Part shown: in pieces, positions 1-11,400 of the stretch | Layout: every line of letters begins with the position of its first letter | How positions within the stretch are numbered: the first letter of the stretch is position 1 | Source: Archivesica marissinica | Lineage: Eukaryota > Mollusca > Bivalvia > Venerida > Vesicomyidae | Direction: 5' to 3' | NCBI GenBank assembly: GCA_014843695.1 | Contig: JABXNX010000113.1 | Location: 40,980 to 104,979, forward strand | DNA: 64,000 nucleotides | Translations under genes and position numbers: made by a program | The notes under the pieces: generated by a model | The model's input: the letters and a program-made list of their open reading frames with translations, nothing else | Told to the model about the DNA's origin: nothing | Database searches by the model: none

Positions 1-255
1 GCAGGAAATAGCTTCTATACCCTAACACTATTAATGGGGAACACGCCCCAGAACCCCCTAGATTGCCTCGGTTGAAATTTGCCTCTGGCTACGGTACTGG
101 ACATCTACCTGCTTGAAATAGAGGGCATTGATTCTCATGTAAAGTTCACAGATGCTGTCTGTACAAGTGGTTGCGGGTTCAAAACCTATTTTTTATTTTT
201 TTAAATTTATTTTAAGAAGATTTTGATAAATCATAGGCTTGATACTGTACATACA
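1..255. other. No gene seen
   Basis: The stretch is AT-rich, with a T-run near 190-210. Nothing recognisable was found on either strand, and no GST exon 1 is visible. Confidence 0.5.
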
Positions 256-359
256 AACAATAGGCCATATCCAACAATAGGCCATATCCAACAATAGGCC
301 ATATCCAACAATAGGCCATATCCAACAATAGGCCATATCCAACAATAGGCCATATCCAA
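256..359. repeat. 17-bp tandem repeat, 6 copies
   Basis: The unit CAATAGGCCATATCCAA is repeated six times without visible variation. It translates as an artefactual repetitive peptide on the minus strand. Confidence 0.95.
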
Positions 360-657
360 GCATATTTAAAAATGGCATCCCGTCACTATCAGAGTAAATA
401 CAATTTAAAAAATGATTTTGAACTTCAATGACTTTTCCAGACCCCAAGCGTCTGTTTGAAGTTGACTAATTGTATAGGGAGAGAGTGTAGTGTAGGAAAA
501 TAAATAAAGAACGTGTTGTGGGTAGTGATGGTGTTCCTAACCTCTGGGGAGGGGGCGCCCGGATCAGCTGAAAGAGAATGTTCCAATTTTAGAAGATGTG
601 ATGCCAAATCGATTGTGCCATGGGTAAAACGTGTCCAGGCTTACAGCTAGACATCCT
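360..657. other. No gene seen
   Basis: This is unique AT-rich sequence between the 17-bp array and a TTAA-flanked element. Short open frames here have no recognisable domain. Confidence 0.4.
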
Positions 658-1266
658 TTAAAGCAGCATTACATCGTATGAAATAAAAGCTATTTGAAAA
701 ATTCAAATTGTACGTATGGGTATAGCAATGCTGCTACACAGTCTAACATTATACTGTGTATGCTTATGTTCATTTGGTAAACAGTTGTTTGCGATAAAAC
801 AAACTCGAAACCGAAAGTAGGACTTTCCGAGTCGATCGGTCACGCACTTGTTTACAACCGGAACGCATCGTCCGCACTTGTTTACATTCGGAATGCATCG
901 TCCCCATTTGTCCCAAGTTGTCTTTTTAATTATATTACTTGATATGTTGATTCATACCTCTATTAGCTAAGTCTGTTAGGGACATGTATACATCCACGCG
1001 AGGGGTTCGACATTAGAGGAAGATAGATAGATAGTCTTTCATGTTCAAAATATATACGTTGTTTTCTACATCCTCTGTTGTTTCACGCATGCGCGCTGTG
1101 CGTGTTTATATTTCGTGTGTTGATAAACAAATTCGCGTATACGACGGTTTAAATTTATTGGAATTGTATCGTTTCTGAGCGACTATTTTGATTTTTGTAA
1201 ACACACACACATTAGTATTTATATTTTGCCCAACACATCCTTTATTACGATGTAATGCTGCTTTAA
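658..1266. mobile_element. TTAA-flanked nonautonomous DNA transposon (piggyBac/Kolobok-type MITE)
   Basis: Left end TTAA (658-661) is followed by AGCAGCATTACATCGTA. The exact reverse complement TACGATGTAATGCTGCT is followed by TTAA at 1263-1266. The 17-bp perfect inverted repeats and TTAA target duplication bound a 601-bp interior with no coding capacity. TTAA duplications are typical of piggyBac and Kolobok superfamilies. Assignment between them is not possible here. Confidence 0.75.
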
Positions 1267-1419
1267 ATATGAACTAAGGAATTGTCTCAGGGAACACAAG
1301 ATTTAAACTACCCCGTGACAATATTCGATATAGGTCCTGACAAAAGCTTAATGTGATGGCTGTATAATCATTGTATAGCAAGTATATTTTGGTTTTCAAA
1401 AGACGAGTTAGCTCATGTT

Positions 1420-3566
1420 GGGGGCCCGCTTGTATGGTCGTTCCAATGGAAGGTATCCCACCCACGTGTAATGCAACACGCCGATATTATGGATGTTCTA
1501 TAAGACACCAGTCACCAACCTACGACATACATGTACATCTAATGCAACAAGCCGGTTGTATGGTCGTTCTAATGATGGTCGGTTTCCCAACCACCCACAA
1601 CATACGTCTAACACAACAAGCCGGTTGTATGGTCGTTCCAATGGAGGTCGGTTTCCCACTCACCCACGACATACGTCTAACACAACAAGCCGGTTGTATG
1701 GTCGTTCTAATGGAGGTCGATTTCCCGCCCACCCACAACATACGTCTAACACAAGCTGGCTGTATTGTCGTTCCAATGGAGGTCGGTTTCCCACCCACCC
1801 ACGACATACGTCTAACACAAGCTGGCTGTATTGTCGTTCCAATGGAGGTCGGTTTCCCGCCCACCCACGACATACGTCTAACACAAGCTGGCTGTATTGT
1901 CGTTCCAATGGAGGTCGGTTTCCCGCACACCCACGACATACGTCTAACACAAGCTGGCTGTATTGTCGTTCCAATGGAGGTCGGTTTCCCGCCCACCTAC
2001 GACATACGTCTAACACAAGCTGGCTGTATTGTCATTCCATGGAGGTCGGTTTCCCGCCAACCCACGACATACGTCTAACAAACGCTATTGTCGTTCAATG
2101 AGGTCGTTCCCCCCACCTACGACATACGTCTACACAAGCTGGCTGTATTGTCGTTCCAATGGAGGTCGGTTTCCCGCCCACCTACGACATACGTCTAACA
2201 CAAGCTGGCTGTATTGTCGTTCCAATGGAGGTCGGTTTCCCGCCCACCCACGACATACGTCTAACACAAGCTGGCTGTATTGTCGTTCCAATGGAGGTCG
2301 GTTTCCCGCCCACCCACGACATACGTCTAACACAAGCTGGCTGTATTGTCGTTCCATTGGAGGTCGGTTTCCCGCCCACCTACGACATACGTCTAACACA
2401 AGCTGGCTGTATTGTCGTTCCAATGGAGGTCGGTTTCCCGCCCACCCACGATATACGTCTAACACAAGCTGGCTGTATTGTCGTTCCAATGGAGGTCAGT
2501 TTCCCGCCCACCTACGACATACGTCTAACACAAGCTGGCTGTATTGTCGTTCCAATGGAGGTCGGTTTCCCGCCCACCCACGATACGTCTAACACAACAA
2601 GCCGGTTGCATGGTCGTTCTAATGGAGGTCGATTTCCCACTCACTCATGACATACGTCTAACACAAGACGGATGTATGGTCGTTCTAATGGAGGTCGATT
2701 TCCCACTCAACCATGACATACGTCTAACACAACAAGCCGGTTGCATGGTCGTTCCAATGGAGGTCGATGTCCCACTCACCCATGGCATACGTCTAACACA
2801 ACAAGCCGGTTGCATGGTCGTTCCAATGTAGGTCGGTTTCCCACTCACCCATGACATACGTCTAACACAACAAGCCGGTTGCATGGTCGTTCTAATGGCG
2901 GTCAATTTCCCACTCAACCATGACATACGTCTAACACAACAAGCCGGTTGCATGGTCGTTCCAATGGAGGTCGGTTTCCCACCCACCCACCCATGACATA
3001 CGTCTAACACAACACGCCGGTTGCATAGTCGTTCCAATGGAAAGTCAGACACGCATCCACGATATACGTCTATCGCAACAAGTCGGTAGTATGATTGTTT
3101 CAAGGCAGAGTCAGTCGCCCACCCACCCACGACTTATATATAATGCAATAAGCCGCTTGTGTTGTCATTATATATGGGAGATTTCAGTCAAAGCCTTATG
3201 TTTAATGCAACAAGCCGCTTGTGTTGTCATTATATGGGAGATTTCAGTCAAAGCCTTATGTTTAATGCAACAAGCCGCTTGTGTTGTCATTATATGGGAG
3301 ATTTCAGTCAAAGCCTTATGTTTAATGCAACAAGCCGCTTGTGGGGTCATTCTATGGGAGATGGTCCAGTCACCAAAAACCCACGACTTAAGTCTAATAC
3401 AACACGCCACGTGTGAGGTCACAGTCCAGTCACCCACACACCAACCCAAACCTTATGTCTAATGCAACACGAATGTTGCATGTTCGTTCCAATGGAATGT
3501 CAGTCACCCACCCACCCATGCTTGGCTTACGTCTAATGCAACAAACCGCTTGCATGGTCGTTCATG
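1420..3566. repeat. 66-bp minisatellite with a 60-bp variant block
   Basis: About 33 copies carry the core ACATACGTCTAACACAAGC, then TCGTTCCAATGGAGGTCGG. Copies from 1740 to 2590 are the most uniform (66 bp, 22 codons). Flanking copies are diverged and carry ACAACAAGCCGGTTG instead of ACAAGCTGGCTG. From about 3160 to 3350 the unit becomes 60 bp, in three near-identical copies. The long open frames on both strands follow from the unit length. Confidence 0.95.
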
Positions 3567-3766
3567 ATAACTGCCCGAAAGATCACCCAAGTTCTTCCTC
3601 TAAGAGCTCCGAGGTCTGCATACACAATGTGTGTTTAACCCTGTGTACGCTAGCGGTTAAAATATCATTCAATTATGTTGCGGAATTCCATTAGAATTAT
3701 GTCGTAGCAACACAATTCCAAATAACGTCCAGAGTTTTCAGATACAAATAAGAAATAATATGTGTG
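3567..3766. other. Part of a low-copy dispersed repeat, no gene
   Basis: Sequence around 3650-3750 resembles 22000-22190: both share GTCGTAGC near the middle and CCAGAGTTTTCAG further on. This suggests an old dispersed repeat. No coding signal was found. Confidence 0.3.
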
Positions 3767-4033
3767 TTTTACGTTTATTTATCCTCGCTACCGGTTGCCC
3801 ATATGAGCGACGCCTCCTGAAGAGATTAGTCATTTTAGATGTTTGGAGGATAGTGCAATGATACAGACAGAGACTCATTCCAGAGTCTCCTCTGGTTCTT
3901 TTACGTGCACGGTGTAAAGCACCGACACGAGACCTCGTTTTAACGTCCCATCTGAAAGACTGTTAATTTTATTATGGTCAGACGGGGGATCGAACCAGTC
4001 CAGCGTATTACCACTGGACTACAGATCCGTCTG
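3767..4033 (-). mobile_element. tRNA-derived SINE, family A, copy 1
   Basis: Read on the minus strand, the element starts with a tRNA-like head (CAGACGGATCTGTAGTCCAG, B-box-like GGTTCGATCC, closing CCGTCTG). The 7-nt ends of the head pair perfectly, like an acceptor stem. The head here has lost its anticodon arm. A body and then an A-rich tail (CCGGTAGCGA, then ATAAATAAACGTAAAA) follow. Related copies lie at 9508-9745, 24968-25241 and 28534-28599. Confidence 0.7.
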
Positions 4034-4636
4034 TGAAAAATACATTGATGTAATGTTAACTATTTATAGCCTTTATTTTACCCAGCATGCAAATAGTTAA
4101 TAATTGAAATACGTCACACGAGTGATTAAACGCGCTGGACTGCTGCCAGTACAAAGTGAGGCAGATTCAAAAAGGTACTCTATTTATTATACTCGACGAT
4201 CTTGGAAGGGGATATTGGTTAGAAGTTGTCCGTCCCGTCCGCCTGTCCTTCCGCCCGTCATTCCGTCCGTCCGGAGTCAGATCTATGTAGCCAATTGGTA
4301 GAATTTCATGAAACTCCAATCAAATATGTATCATCATGGTGCGCATGCGCACGTATAACTTGCGTCAGGATCCGGTAGATAACACCAGTTATGGCCCTTT
4401 AATTGATTAAATATTAAATAAATTGGTAAGTAACCGCTGTATGGAATGTCATTAAGCTTAAAAAAGTCCATCACCACTGTGCGGTGTTGTCCTGCAAACC
4501 CAAATTGCAATAATAAAACCATAGTTATTACCCTTGGATTGATTAAAAAAAATCTCTTGAATCCATTAACATGTCAATATCTTCACCATCACCAATTAAC
4601 CGTATGCTGGTTCATCTCGAATTGTTGCATGTGATG
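4034..4636. other. Unassigned sequence, no gene
   Basis: No splice-flanked coding segment was recognised, including the missing GST first exon. The CCGTCCGTC-rich patch near 4235-4275 is low complexity. Confidence 0.4.
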
Positions 4637-4776
4637 AAGCTATCCAGCTGGCTTGCGGAAGGGTCGGTGGTTATACCCAGGTAGCCAACCACGCCTGAAA
4701 TACTGCTCGGAGGGGCACCCAGGGTCACAATAATACCTAACTATTGGTGCTACGTTAAACCGCAAACACAAACATA
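4637..4776 (-). mobile_element. Probable dispersed repeat fragment
   Basis: The minus-strand text includes TGCCCCTCCGAGCAGTATTT and GGGTATAACCACCGACC. I recall this type of sequence as a common interspersed element in marine invertebrate genomes. Its class was not resolved, and no second copy is seen in the window. Confidence 0.3.
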
Positions 4777-4797
4777 CTACTAGTAGTTTAAAATATG

Positions 4798-5361
4798 TCT
4801 GCATTTGTAATATGAATTGTAAATAGCGTTTGTAATATGAATTGTAAATAACGTTTGTAATATGAATTGCAAATAGCATTTGTAATATGAATTGTAATAT
4901 GAATTGTAAATAGCGTTTGTAATATGAATTGTAAATAGCGTTTGTAATATGAATTGTAATATGAATTGTAAATAGCCTTTGTAATATGAATTGTAAATAG
5001 CGTTTGTAATATGAATTGTAAATAGCGTTTGTAATATGAATTGTAATATGAATTGTAAATAGCCTTTGTAATATGAATTGTAAATAGCATTTGTAATATG
5101 AATTGTAATATGAATTGTAAATAACATTTGTAATATGAATTGTAAATAGCATTTGTAATATGAATTGTAAATAGCGTTTGTAATATGAATTGTAAATAGC
5201 GTTTGTAATATGAATTGTAAATAGCGTTTGTAATATGAATTGTAAATAGCATTTGTAATATGAATTGTAAATAGCATTTGTAATATGAATTGTAAATAGC
5301 ATTTGTAATATGAATTGTAAATAGCATTTGTAATATGAATTGTAATATGAATTGTAAATAC
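4798..5361. repeat. 25-bp tandem array (with 12-bp sub-unit) in the first GST intron seen
   Basis: The unit AATATGAATTGTAAATAGCG plus TTTGT is repeated about 20 times. Several copies are interrupted by an extra 12-bp AATATGAATTGT. The array stops about 20 nt before the exon at 5381. Confidence 0.95.
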
Positions 5362-5380
5362 AACCGTTTATTCGTTTCAG

Positions 5381-5456
5381 CTTGGTCAGTCAATCAGATG
5401 TCTGCTTACATATGTCGGCGAGGACTTTGATAATAAAACATACGAAGTAGGAGAAG
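5381..5456 (+). CDS. GSTM: GST mu coding exon 2
   Basis: A 76-bp exon lies between acceptor TTCGTTTCAG and donor GTAAGC. It starts in phase 0 and leaves one base for the next codon. It encodes [17 protein letters not shown] and continues to YEVGEG, the counterpart of the mu-class LAxxIRLLLEYT helix and the KYTMGD strand. The acceptor is only about 20 nt downstream of the end of a 25-bp tandem array. Confidence 0.9.
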
Positions 5457-8400
5457 GTAAGCTTATTTCGTATAGATGCATTCACCCTACATTCATCCTA
5501 CTTTAACTCTACATTCACCCTACATTAACCCTAATTTCACCCTACATGCACACTACCTTCACCCTACATTCACCCTACAAAGTAATTACCATGACACACC
5601 ATACAGGGTGAAATAGTTTGCCCTATGGATCGTGACTTGGCCCATATCTCCCTATACGAGTTTAGTTTATGTTTACATGTATATGTATTATTATTACAAT
5701 CTTGTCAATAAAGTAAGTGAGTGAGTGAGTAAGTGAGTGAGTGAGTGAGTGAGTAAGTGGGTGAGTGAGTGAGTGAGTGAGTGAGTGTGTGAGTGAGTGA
5801 GTGAGTGAGTGAGTAAGATGTACAAGTAAGTAAGTAGGTAGGTAATTATTGTAATCCAGTGACTAGTGTATGAATAATTAAACAAATAGTGCATGACTGT
5901 ACATACATGAAATAAACACACCCCGCCCGATGGGCCTACTATTAATCACTATAAAGATAACACGAACTTATTACATTAACCTCCGTGTGTTCTGTAGTTG
6001 TACTGTGTGTACTAGGGATCAGTACAGTGGTTATGTGTAGTTGTACTGTGTGTATTAGGGATCAGTACAGTGGTTATGTGTAGTTGTACTGTGTATACTA
6101 GGGATCCGTACAGTGGTTATGTGTAGTTGTACTGTGTGTACTGTGTGTACTAGGGATCAGTACAGTGGTTATGTGTAGTTGTACTGTGTGTACTAGGGAT
6201 CCGTACAGTGGTTATGTGTAGTTGTACTGTGTGTACTCGGGATCAGTACAGTGGTTATGTGTAGTTGTACTGTGTGTACTAGGGATCCGTACAGTGGTTA
6301 TGTGTAGTTGTACTGTGTGTACTAGGGATCCGTACAGTGGTTATGTGTAGTTGTACTGTGTGTACTAGGGATCCGTACAGTGGTTATGTGTAGTTGTACT
6401 GTGTGTATTAGGGATCAGTACAGTGGTTATGTGTAGTTGTACTGTGTGTATTAGGGATCAGTACAGTTGTTATGTGTAGTTGTACTGTGTGTACTAGGGA
6501 TCAGGGATCAGTACAGTGGTTATGTGTAGTTGTACTGTGTGTATTAGGGATCAGTACAGTTGTTATGTGTAGTTGTACTGTGTGTACTAGGGATCCGTAC
6601 AGTGGTTATGTGTAGTTGTACTGTGTGTATTAGGGATCCGTACAGTGGTTATGTGTAGTTGTACTGTGTGTATTAGGGATCAGTACAGTGGTTATGTGTA
6701 GTTGTACTGTGTGTACTAGGGATCAGTACAGTGGTTATGTGTAGTTGTACTGTGTGTACTAGGGATCCGTACAGTGGTTATGTGTAGTTGTACTGTGTGT
6801 ACTAGGGATCAGGGATCAGTACAGTGGTTATGTGTAGTTGTACTATGTGTACTAGGGATCAGTACAGTGGTTATGTGTAGTTGTACTATGTGTACTCGGG
6901 ATCAGTACAGTGGTTATGTGTAGTTGTACTATGTGTACTATGGATCAATACAGTGGTTATGTGTAGTTGTACTGTGTGTACTCGGGATCAGTACAGTGGT
7001 TATGTGTAGTTGTACTGTGTGTACTAGGGATCAGGGATCAGTACAGTGGTTATGTGTAGTTGTACTGTGTGTACTAGGGATCAGTACAGTGGTTATGTGT
7101 AGTTGTACTGTGTGTACTAGGGACCAATACAGTGGTTATGTGTTAGTTTAAGCAATATTTATTTCTTTGAATATACATAATCTACTATACATAATATGTA
7201 CATACATGTAGGATTGGCATGAGGACACATTTTAGTAATATTACTAGTGAGTGACTGAAGCATAGAGTACTTTGTATATACTTACAGGACCGGAGTTCAG
7301 CCTAGCAGATTGGACGGACGTCAAAGGCGAACTTGCCAAAGAATTTGACTTCCCGAATGTATGTATTAGATATATCTGTTTGTGGACGTTACTTGCAGTG
7401 ACGTCTTACCCTAACCTGGGTTCCAGTCTGTCGATTTTTCACTTTTTAACTTCTGGCAAAATGACATGATATGATCAGAAGCTCAATACGGCCTAATTAA
7501 TAGTCTCGGTGTTAAAATATATTTATTTGACTGATCAGGCAAAGCAAAATATATCGACGCCTGTTCCCAGGCTAGGCTTACCCAATAGGCAAAGTACGCC
7601 ACTTGTCACGTGTGTGTTTTCTAGTTTTTTATGTAAGTTTATTTAACATCGCTACCTGTTGCCCATTTCATACATCGGTTCGTCACCTTGCTATAACATC
7701 CACCTTCCTATAACACCCACCTTCTTATAACATCCACCTTACTATAGCATCCACCTTCCTATCACATCCACCATCCTATAACTGTCACCTTCCTATAATA
7801 TCCACCTTACTATAACATCCACCTTCCTATAGCTGTCACTTTCCTATAACATCCACCATCCTATAACAGCCACCTTCCTATAGCATCCACCTTTCTATAA
7901 CATCCACCTTTCTATAACATCCACCTTCCTATAACATCCACCTTCCTATAACCTCCACCTTCCTATAACATCCACCTTCCTATAACTTCCACCTTCCTAT
8001 AACATCCACCTTCCTATAACCTCCACCTTCCTATAACATCCACCTTTCTATAACATCCACCTTCCTATAACCTCCACATTCCTATAACATCCACCTTCCT
8101 ATAACTCTCACCTTCCTATAACATCCACCTTCCTATAACATCCACCTTCCTATAACATCCACCTTCCTATAACATCCACCTTCCTATAACATCCACCTTC
8201 CTATAACTTTCACCTTCCTATAACATCCACCTTCCTATAACTTTCACCTTCCTATAACATCCACCTTCCTATAACATCCACCTTCCTATAACATCCACCT
8301 TCCTATAACCTCCACCTTCCTATAACATCCACCTTCCTATAACATCCACCTTCCTATAACATCCACCTTCCTATAACATCCACCTTCCTATAACATCCAC

Positions 8401-11400
8401 CTTCCTATAACATCCACCTTCCTATAACATCCACCTTCCTATAACTGTCACCTTCCTATAACATCCACCTTCCTATAACTGTCACCTTCATATAGCATCC
8501 ACCTTCCTATAACATCCACCTTCCTATAACATCCACCTTTCTATAACATCCACCTTTCTATATCATCCACCTTCCTATAACATCCACCATCCTATAACTG
8601 TCGCCGTCCTCTAACACCCGCCTTCCTTTCCTGGGCAGGCTCCAGCGGTTAGCCAGAATTGTGTGCACTAACCTCCGTAAGAAACTGCCAACTTTTTCAT
8701 AGAAAGAGACACGGTTTGAGCGGGGCTTGAACCCGTGGCCATGAGTAATGATAGTTTACAGTGGTATACAAGTCAGCGACCGTGACCATTCGACCACGGC
8801 AACGCTCCCCTTTTATATATGTGCATAGTCCATTAAATACACATTGTTGGACTACATGTAGTATGTATATTATAACATATAGCATTGGGTGACTTTGGAT
8901 TTTAATCACAATTACTTAGAAATTATGTACGGAACTGTTCCACAGACTTGCCAACCCTCCATATGCCATCGTTCCCAATCTCCCGATATATGGGAAAATC
9001 TGAAATCCTAAATTGATATAAGCTTTTAATCGCGGAGATACGCTCAAATTCTAAAACTTGAGCCGTTACGATTGTGCCCTTAGGCAAGACGTATAAATTC
9101 CATATGCCTTGTCTCTCTCCTTCGTTGCGATGGATTCCACCAGGAATGAGGTCTCGAGAGTGATTAATATAAGTTGTAAGAACTTGTTTCGCAATCGAGC
9201 TAAGATAATATGTATCAACTAAGAATGCAATACTCTTTGTCATGTTACAATCTGTTTCTGCCTGCGTGTTTTTCTCTGTATTTAAGAGTATAATTCTGTT
9301 GCTATGCATTGTGTTTTCATATCATTGCGCACTATACAATTTTAGCTGCCGTATTACATGGATGGAGAGGTTAAACTCACACAAAGTAATTCCATTCTTA
9401 GACACATCGCCAGGAAACATAAGTTGGGTAAGATATTTACATTGAGAATATTTACAAGTCTATAATATGTTGAACGATGTTAAACTTTACAAGTGTGGCG
9501 TTGTGTGTTTTACGTTTATTTATCGTCGCTACCGGTTGCCCATATGAGCGACGCCTCTTGGAGAGATTAGTCATTTTAGATATTTGGGGGATAGTGCAAT
9601 GATACAGATAGAGACACACTCCAGAGTCTCCTCTGGTTCTTTTACATGCACGGTGTAAAGCACCGACACGAGTCAGACGGGGAATCGAACGTGCGATCCT
9701 GGATTCCCAGTCCATCGTGTTACCACTGGACTACGTATTCGTCTGTCGTGTGACGTTCCACATAGGCTGTACATTTATAGTTATGTAAAATGACGTGCTG
9801 TTAAATGGTAATCTAATTAGTTTCTCCATAAGCGGAAATACCCAGAATAGTGTGACGTTTTCCATTACTGACAAGTAGGAAAACAAATTTTGACTATGGA
9901 ACAAATTAAATAGTAATAATTAAGATTTGTAATCTGTATTTTCTTTTTTATAATAGCGACATCTTCAAAGACATTTATTTATTATTTGGGCACACAATAC
10001 ACGTAGATGGAACATAATTTACTATTAACTTATAATTTTACTCAGGTTCAGACGCAACGTTATGACGACATCTAAGTATGTATCTATTCTGACTTCCGTT
10101 GTGCATCATGGGTAATATTTATATTTCATCTACAATATATTAGATGGCGTCACTGACTGCGATAAAGCGGTTGTGGATATGCTTCTCGAACAAGCCATGG
10201 ATCTTAGAAACGGGGTTATAAAAGTGTGTTACAATAAGGACTACGTAAGTACAATGTGGACGTCGTGATAGCGCAGGTGCGAAAGGTCCGGAGTTCGAGC
10301 CCCGCTGGAGCCGTTACGATTATGTCCCTAGGCAAGGCATTTAGATTCCACGTTACCTCTTCTCTCTCCCTCGTGGCGATGTATTCTATCAGGATTGAGG
10401 TCTCGGTGTGATTAATATAAGTTGTAAGAACTTGTTTCGTAATCGATCTAAAGTACATTTGTATAAACTAAGTACAATGTAGATGTTACTGTCTCGTGTG
10501 CATCAACTTAGTTATACATATATGCAGACTGTTTGACGGCAGAAAGTTTCTTCAGGTATAGAATCGAAAAGGTCCGCTACTGAAATAATAGCATTGTTGC
10601 ATCAAAGACAAACGTTCAGATCTGGTTAGTCAGCTGTGGTACGGCGGCAGTGATCGTAATCTACATACTCCGTGGCCTAGTGGTTAAGGCGTCCGCCTAC
10701 GGAGCGGGAGGTCGAAGGTTCGAATCTCGTCAGGGGTTCGTTCTGATATGGCCGGTTGGTGAGCCGCCAGCTAGTTAAATATTGGTTACCGATTGCCTAC
10801 CAGCCTGTCGCCTGGCATACAAGCATAGGATTCGGGAAGTACTGATGTTCATAAAAAAGAAGTGTCTCATAAGTCAGAAATTGCTGGCCCTTTAAATAGG
10901 GGTGACACTATAATAAACCATCACTACTATAATAGTGATTCTGAATCATCACTAGGTAGCCATCTGGCAGTTTAGTAAAACCGGCTTCTAGATAATGTGT
11001 TCCGTTCGCAGTTCATTGCATATAATTTAATTATACCCGTCTTTGCATTTTTTATTATATAAGTTTATTTAAAGTAGCCACCGCATAAATGCATTTGGGT
11101 GACTAGCCCGTCTTTGCATAAGAGACTAAGTTTAATTTAACAACAGGCACAAGACACATAATTTGTTTTGCACTATGGTCATATAGTAAGTAATGTTTAA
11201 TAAAGGCAACCAGCGGAAATGAAACATGCATGTAGAAACATCAACGAGAAACTAGGTAAAAACGACCAAATAACATTAGAATGGCACATTGTTTCATCGT
11301 GAACAGCAGGAAATGTCGTTTTCGCTGGGCGTTCGGCCTTTAGTAAACATTACTTACTATATGACCATAGGGCACAACACATATTTGTGTCTTGTGCCTG

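Noticed and set aside
1010..1026. FDIRG-like codons as the missing GST exon 1
   Set aside because: There is no GYW before it, no donor after it, and it lies inside a TTAA-flanked transposon. A GYWLE-like match at about 4207 was rejected for the same reasons.
1371..2650. Cysteine- or arginine-rich repeat proteins from overlapping frames
   Set aside because: Several frames on both strands are open because the unit is 66 bp; variation is not codon-like.
5475..5580. Telomeric repeat (CCCTAA)n
   Set aside because: The CCCTA motif is embedded in a degenerate 11-13-bp CATTCACCCTACA unit, not in TTAGGG hexamers.
10668..10739. Functional tRNA-Arg(ACG)
   Set aside because: The anticodon arm is good but the acceptor and T stems do not pair; it continues into a SINE body.
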